NCBI RefSeq assembly: GCF_036345155.1
Contig: NZ_CP107772.1
Span: 4,340,001-4,404,000, forward strand
From: Streptomyces sp. NBC_00582
GTDB taxonomy: Bacteria > Actinomycetota > Actinomycetes > Streptomycetales > Streptomycetaceae
Reading direction: 5' to 3'
DNA: 64,000 nucleotides
Positions 62,953-64,000 of the stretch are shown one piece after another (position 1 is the stretch's first letter; every line of letters starts with the position of its first letter). The notes under the pieces were generated by a model. That model was not told where the DNA came from. It was given only the letters and a program-made list of their open reading frames with translations, and did no database searches. A program made the translations under genes and the position numbers.

Positions 62953-63012
62953 TGCGTTCCGACCTGCGGAAACGCCGCGGAGCAGGGGTGCGGCGGAGAC
63001 GTGCGCGGCCGA

Positions 63013-63035
63013 TTGTCAGTGGGGGGATCTACCGT
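63013..63035 (+). promoter_or_regulatory. Damage-type promoter of the SWIM gene (full match)
   Basis: TTGTCAGTG (63013-63021), eight bases, then TACCGT (63030-63035): a complete match to TTGTCAGTG-N8-TANNNT. The ATG lies seven bases after the -10, so the transcript is probably leaderless. Confidence 0.75.
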
Positions 63036-63042
63036 CGGTGGC

Positions 63043-64000
63043 ATGACTCAGCAGGAGGTGCGCCGGACCACGGAGCAGGCGCCGGCCCCGGCGCCTGACT
63101 CCGCGTCACGCAAAGCGGGCAGCAAACTCGGCGCGGCCGGCGCCTGGTCGGGTGCGGGCCGCTCGCGGGAGGGGGCGGTGTGGGGGGTGTGCGGCGGCGA
63201 CGGCGCGTCGTACCGCACGGTCGTCGACCCGGCGGGGCCGCCCGCCGCCCATGGCCCGGCGTACGACTGCACCTGCCCGAGCCGCACGTCCCCGTGCGAG
63301 CACGTGCGCGGGCTGCTGCTCCGGTCGGCCGGGGAGGAGGTCGTTCCGGTGGGGCCGGCGCCGGACTGGGCCGAGCAGTGGATCGCGGGGCGGCGCGGGC
63401 GGGCGCGGGAGAAAGGGGAGGCGGACCCGGCGGGTCCCCGTTCCGGCGTGGCCGATCCGGAGGCGGCGCGCCGCAGGGCGGAGCGGCGCGCCGAGCGGAT
63501 CACCGCGGGCGCGACGGAGCTGGAGCGGCGCCTGGCCGACCTCCTGCGCTCCGGCCTCGCCTCGGCCGAGCAGGCGGGCCATGAGGGGTGGGAGGAGACG
63601 GCGGCCCGCATGGTCGACGCCCAGGCCCCCGGACTGGCGGCGCGGGTCCGGGAGTTGGGGGCGATCCCGGGTTCCGGCCCCGACTGGCCGGTGCGGCTGC
63701 TGGAGGAGTGCGCCCTGCTCCACCTGCTCGACCGGGGGTGGCTGCACCGCGAGCGGCTCCCGGAGGCCCTGGCGGCCACGGTGCGCTCCCGTGTCGGCCT
63801 GACCGCCCGCCCGGCCGGCCCGCCGCTGCGCGACCACTGGCTGGTCCTCGCCCAGACCGACACGCCGGACCCGAGACTGACGACGCGCCGCATCTGGCTG
63901 CACGGCATCGCCTCGGGCCGCACCGCCCTCGTCCTGTCCTACGGCGCCGCCGGCCGCGCCCCCGACCTGGCCCTGCCGGTCGGCCTCGCCCTGGACGCGG
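63043..64000 (+). CDS. SWIM zinc-finger protein, truncated by the window end
   Basis: The first 319 residues of a longer protein. After a disordered N-terminus comes a SWIM motif, YDCTCPSRTSPCEHVRGLLL (C-x-C-x6-C-x-H), then a helical region rich in Arg and Glu and the start of a C-terminal domain. SWIM domains bind DNA or protein. Divergent from the moxR operon with a shared promoter motif, so it probably belongs to the same system. The frame is open to the last base. Confidence 0.9.
   Translation, partial: MTQQEVRRTTEQAPAPAPDSASRKAGSKLGAAGAWSGAGRSREGAVWGVCGGDGASYRTVVDPAGPPAAHGPAYDCTCPSRTSPCEHVRGLLLRSAGEEVVPVGPAPDWAEQWIAGRRGRAREKGEADPAGPRSGVADPEAARRRAERRAERITAGATELERRLADLLRSGLASAEQAGHEGWEETAARMVDAQAPGLAARVRELGAIPGSGPDWPVRLLEECALLHLLDRGWLHRERLPEALAATVRSRVGLTARPAGPPLRDHWLVLAQTDTPDPRLTTRRIWLHGIASGRTALVLSYGAAGRAPDLALPVGLALDA

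Overview
The window is chromosomal DNA of a Streptomyces or a close relative. GC is very high, third codon positions are almost all G or C, GTG and TTG starts are common, and genes often overlap by 1-4 bases. Order also matches the mid-chromosome core of Streptomyces (sdh, dac, trpS, glyA, mdh, folD, purH-purN, sucD-sucC). No rRNA, tRNA, CRISPR array, insertion sequence or prophage was seen.

Layout. 1-115: end of an unidentified gene. 369-3775: succinate dehydrogenase sdhC-sdhD-sdhA-sdhB with a terminator. 3943-8763: mixed single genes (Uma2, SMI1/KNR4, a Tat-exported FAD oxidoreductase, two TM2 proteins around a DUF2752 protein, a VOC protein). 8802-10660: an operon of membrane protein, DCC-family protein and TetR regulator behind a promoter with two matching palindromes. 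10660-10906: two back-to-back inverted-repeat elements. 10905-16029: MMPL exporter, divergent two-component system, ATPase-type regulator. 16245-20927: peptide-binding protein, metallophosphoesterase, D-Ala-D-Ala carboxypeptidase. 20881-25925: BrkB-type protein, then a decaprenyl-phospho-arabinose-type locus (GtrA, UbiA, PAP2, DprE1, DprE2). 26025-29480: LigT-like protein, trpS, and glyA behind a ZTP riboswitch.

29813-41917 is accessory and looks biosynthetic. It has a fused PabA-PabB, a class IV aminotransferase (ADC lyase), a benzoate-type CoA ligase, a second adenylate-forming ligase, a PHBH-type FAD monooxygenase, a DUF3050 protein with a heme-oxygenase-like metal-ligand pattern, an AhpD-like protein, and a divergent LysR/MFS pair. 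It should make 4-aminobenzoate and activate it, but no polyketide synthase or NRPS is present.

41995-55372 returns to core metabolism: mdh, two membrane-anchored HTH proteins, folD with DUF3017, purH-purN, a PerM homologue, a sigma-like protein and sucD-sucC. With sdh and mdh the window holds three TCA steps. With glyA, folD, purN and purH it holds much of the one-carbon and purine route, and the ZTP riboswitch on glyA fits that.

55820-64000 holds two poorly known proteins and a MoxR ATPase / DUF5682 / VWA operon with a divergent SWIM zinc-finger gene that runs off the window. Both divergent promoters carry a TTGTCAGTG-N8-(T/C)ANNNT-like motif, the mycobacterial-type LexA-independent DNA-damage promoter. 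A repeat-containing 37-codon microprotein gene sits between moxR and DUF5682. This locus and the 4-aminobenzoate cluster are the best candidates for undescribed biology.
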